A DNA stretch of 45,863 nt, from NCBI GenBank assembly GCA_920105805.1, contig CAKKTI010000131.1, positions 1-45,863 of the forward strand, in the 5' to 3' direction. Source of the DNA: Condylostoma magnum (lineage: Eukaryota > Ciliophora > Heterotrichea > Heterotrichida > Condylostomatidae). Made by a program: the position numbers and the translations under genes. Below are positions 45,771-45,863 of the stretch, piece after piece. The notes under the pieces were generated by a model. It was given only the letters and a program-made list of their open reading frames with translations. It searched no databases and had not been told where the DNA came from. Numbering within the stretch: the first letter of the stretch is position 1; the number at the start of each line of letters is the position of its first letter.

Positions 45771-45863
45771 CTAAACATAATTAACTAGGAACCCTCTTAT
45801 AAAATCAAAACATCCAAAAAAGATCGTTCCTCCAACAGTCGTATAAAACATTCTTGTTTTTCA
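45771..45863 (-). CDS. C-terminal fragment of a probable mitochondrial carrier (5' part beyond window)
   Basis: Only the last 30 codons lie in the window. The translation RMFYTTVGGTIFFGCFDFIRGFLVN resembles the final transmembrane helix of SLC25 mitochondrial carriers (R-x3-x-GGxIFFGxYDFxR). It ends with doubled TAG TAA at 45768-45773. The fragment is too short for a substrate call. Confidence 0.42.

Noticed and set aside
1-45863. Transposons, viral fossils, tRNA, rRNA, CRISPR or telomere repeats
   Set aside because: No transposase, reverse transcriptase, capsid or integrase motifs, terminal repeats, B-box-like tRNA cores or telomere arrays were seen in a manual read of both strands; a covariance-model search could still find a divergent RNA gene.

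Overview
This window reads as somatic (macronuclear) DNA of a heterotrich ciliate that uses the Condylostoma-type genetic code (NCBI table 28). TAA and TAG occur at high density inside every gene, where conserved positions show they mean Gln. TGA occurs at conserved Trp positions: the BEACH motif YPVFPW, the kinase motif DIWSCG, RanBP2-like zinc-finger tryptophans and MFS loops. Yet homology-anchored C-termini (VPS2, CFAP298, AMPK, LITAF, seven-blade WD40) show TAA and TAG also terminate, and one gene appears to end at TGA. In-frame 15-nt introns, typical of heterotrichs, are visible in two genes. The alternative, a karyorelict code (table 27) in which only TGA terminates, fits worse because several genes would run deep into a convergent neighbour.

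Reading with TAA/TAG=Gln and TGA=Trp gives about 25 genes covering roughly 85% of the window. Left to right: an edge-truncated giant secreted/surface protein (-); a 1585-aa coiled coil (+); an EGF-TM-RING-H2 ligase (-); a secreted protein (+); ESCRT-III VPS2/CHMP2 (-); a seven-blade WD40 protein (-); a 1.8-kb AT-rich stretch; a basic Q-rich protein (+); an MGRN1-like RING-HC protein and proteasome subunit RPN5 (+, 2 bp apart); a mitotic cyclin (-); a coiled coil (-) divergent by 6 bp from PEX16 (+); CFAP298 (-); a zinc-ribbon protein (+); an MFS transporter (+); a FYVE-like zinc-finger coiled coil (-); a 2.8k-aa BEACH protein (+) carrying an artefactual assembly gap; AMPK/SNF1 catalytic subunit (-); a coiled coil (-); a LITAF protein (-); a RIB43A-like core (-); a 1020-aa coiled coil (+); a small coiled coil (-); an arrestin-domain protein (-); and the tail of a probable mitochondrial carrier (-).

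The genes are ordinary eukaryotic housekeeping, trafficking (VPS2, BEACH, LITAF, arrestin, FYVE-like), ciliary (CFAP298, RIB43A, coiled coils) and cell-cycle/proteolysis genes, not an operon-like pathway. The striking biology is in gene architecture: ambiguous stop codons, hidden 15-nt introns, convergent stops 2-19 bp apart and start codons 6-63 bp apart. I saw no mobile elements, viral fossils, rRNA, tRNA, CRISPR or telomere repeats.
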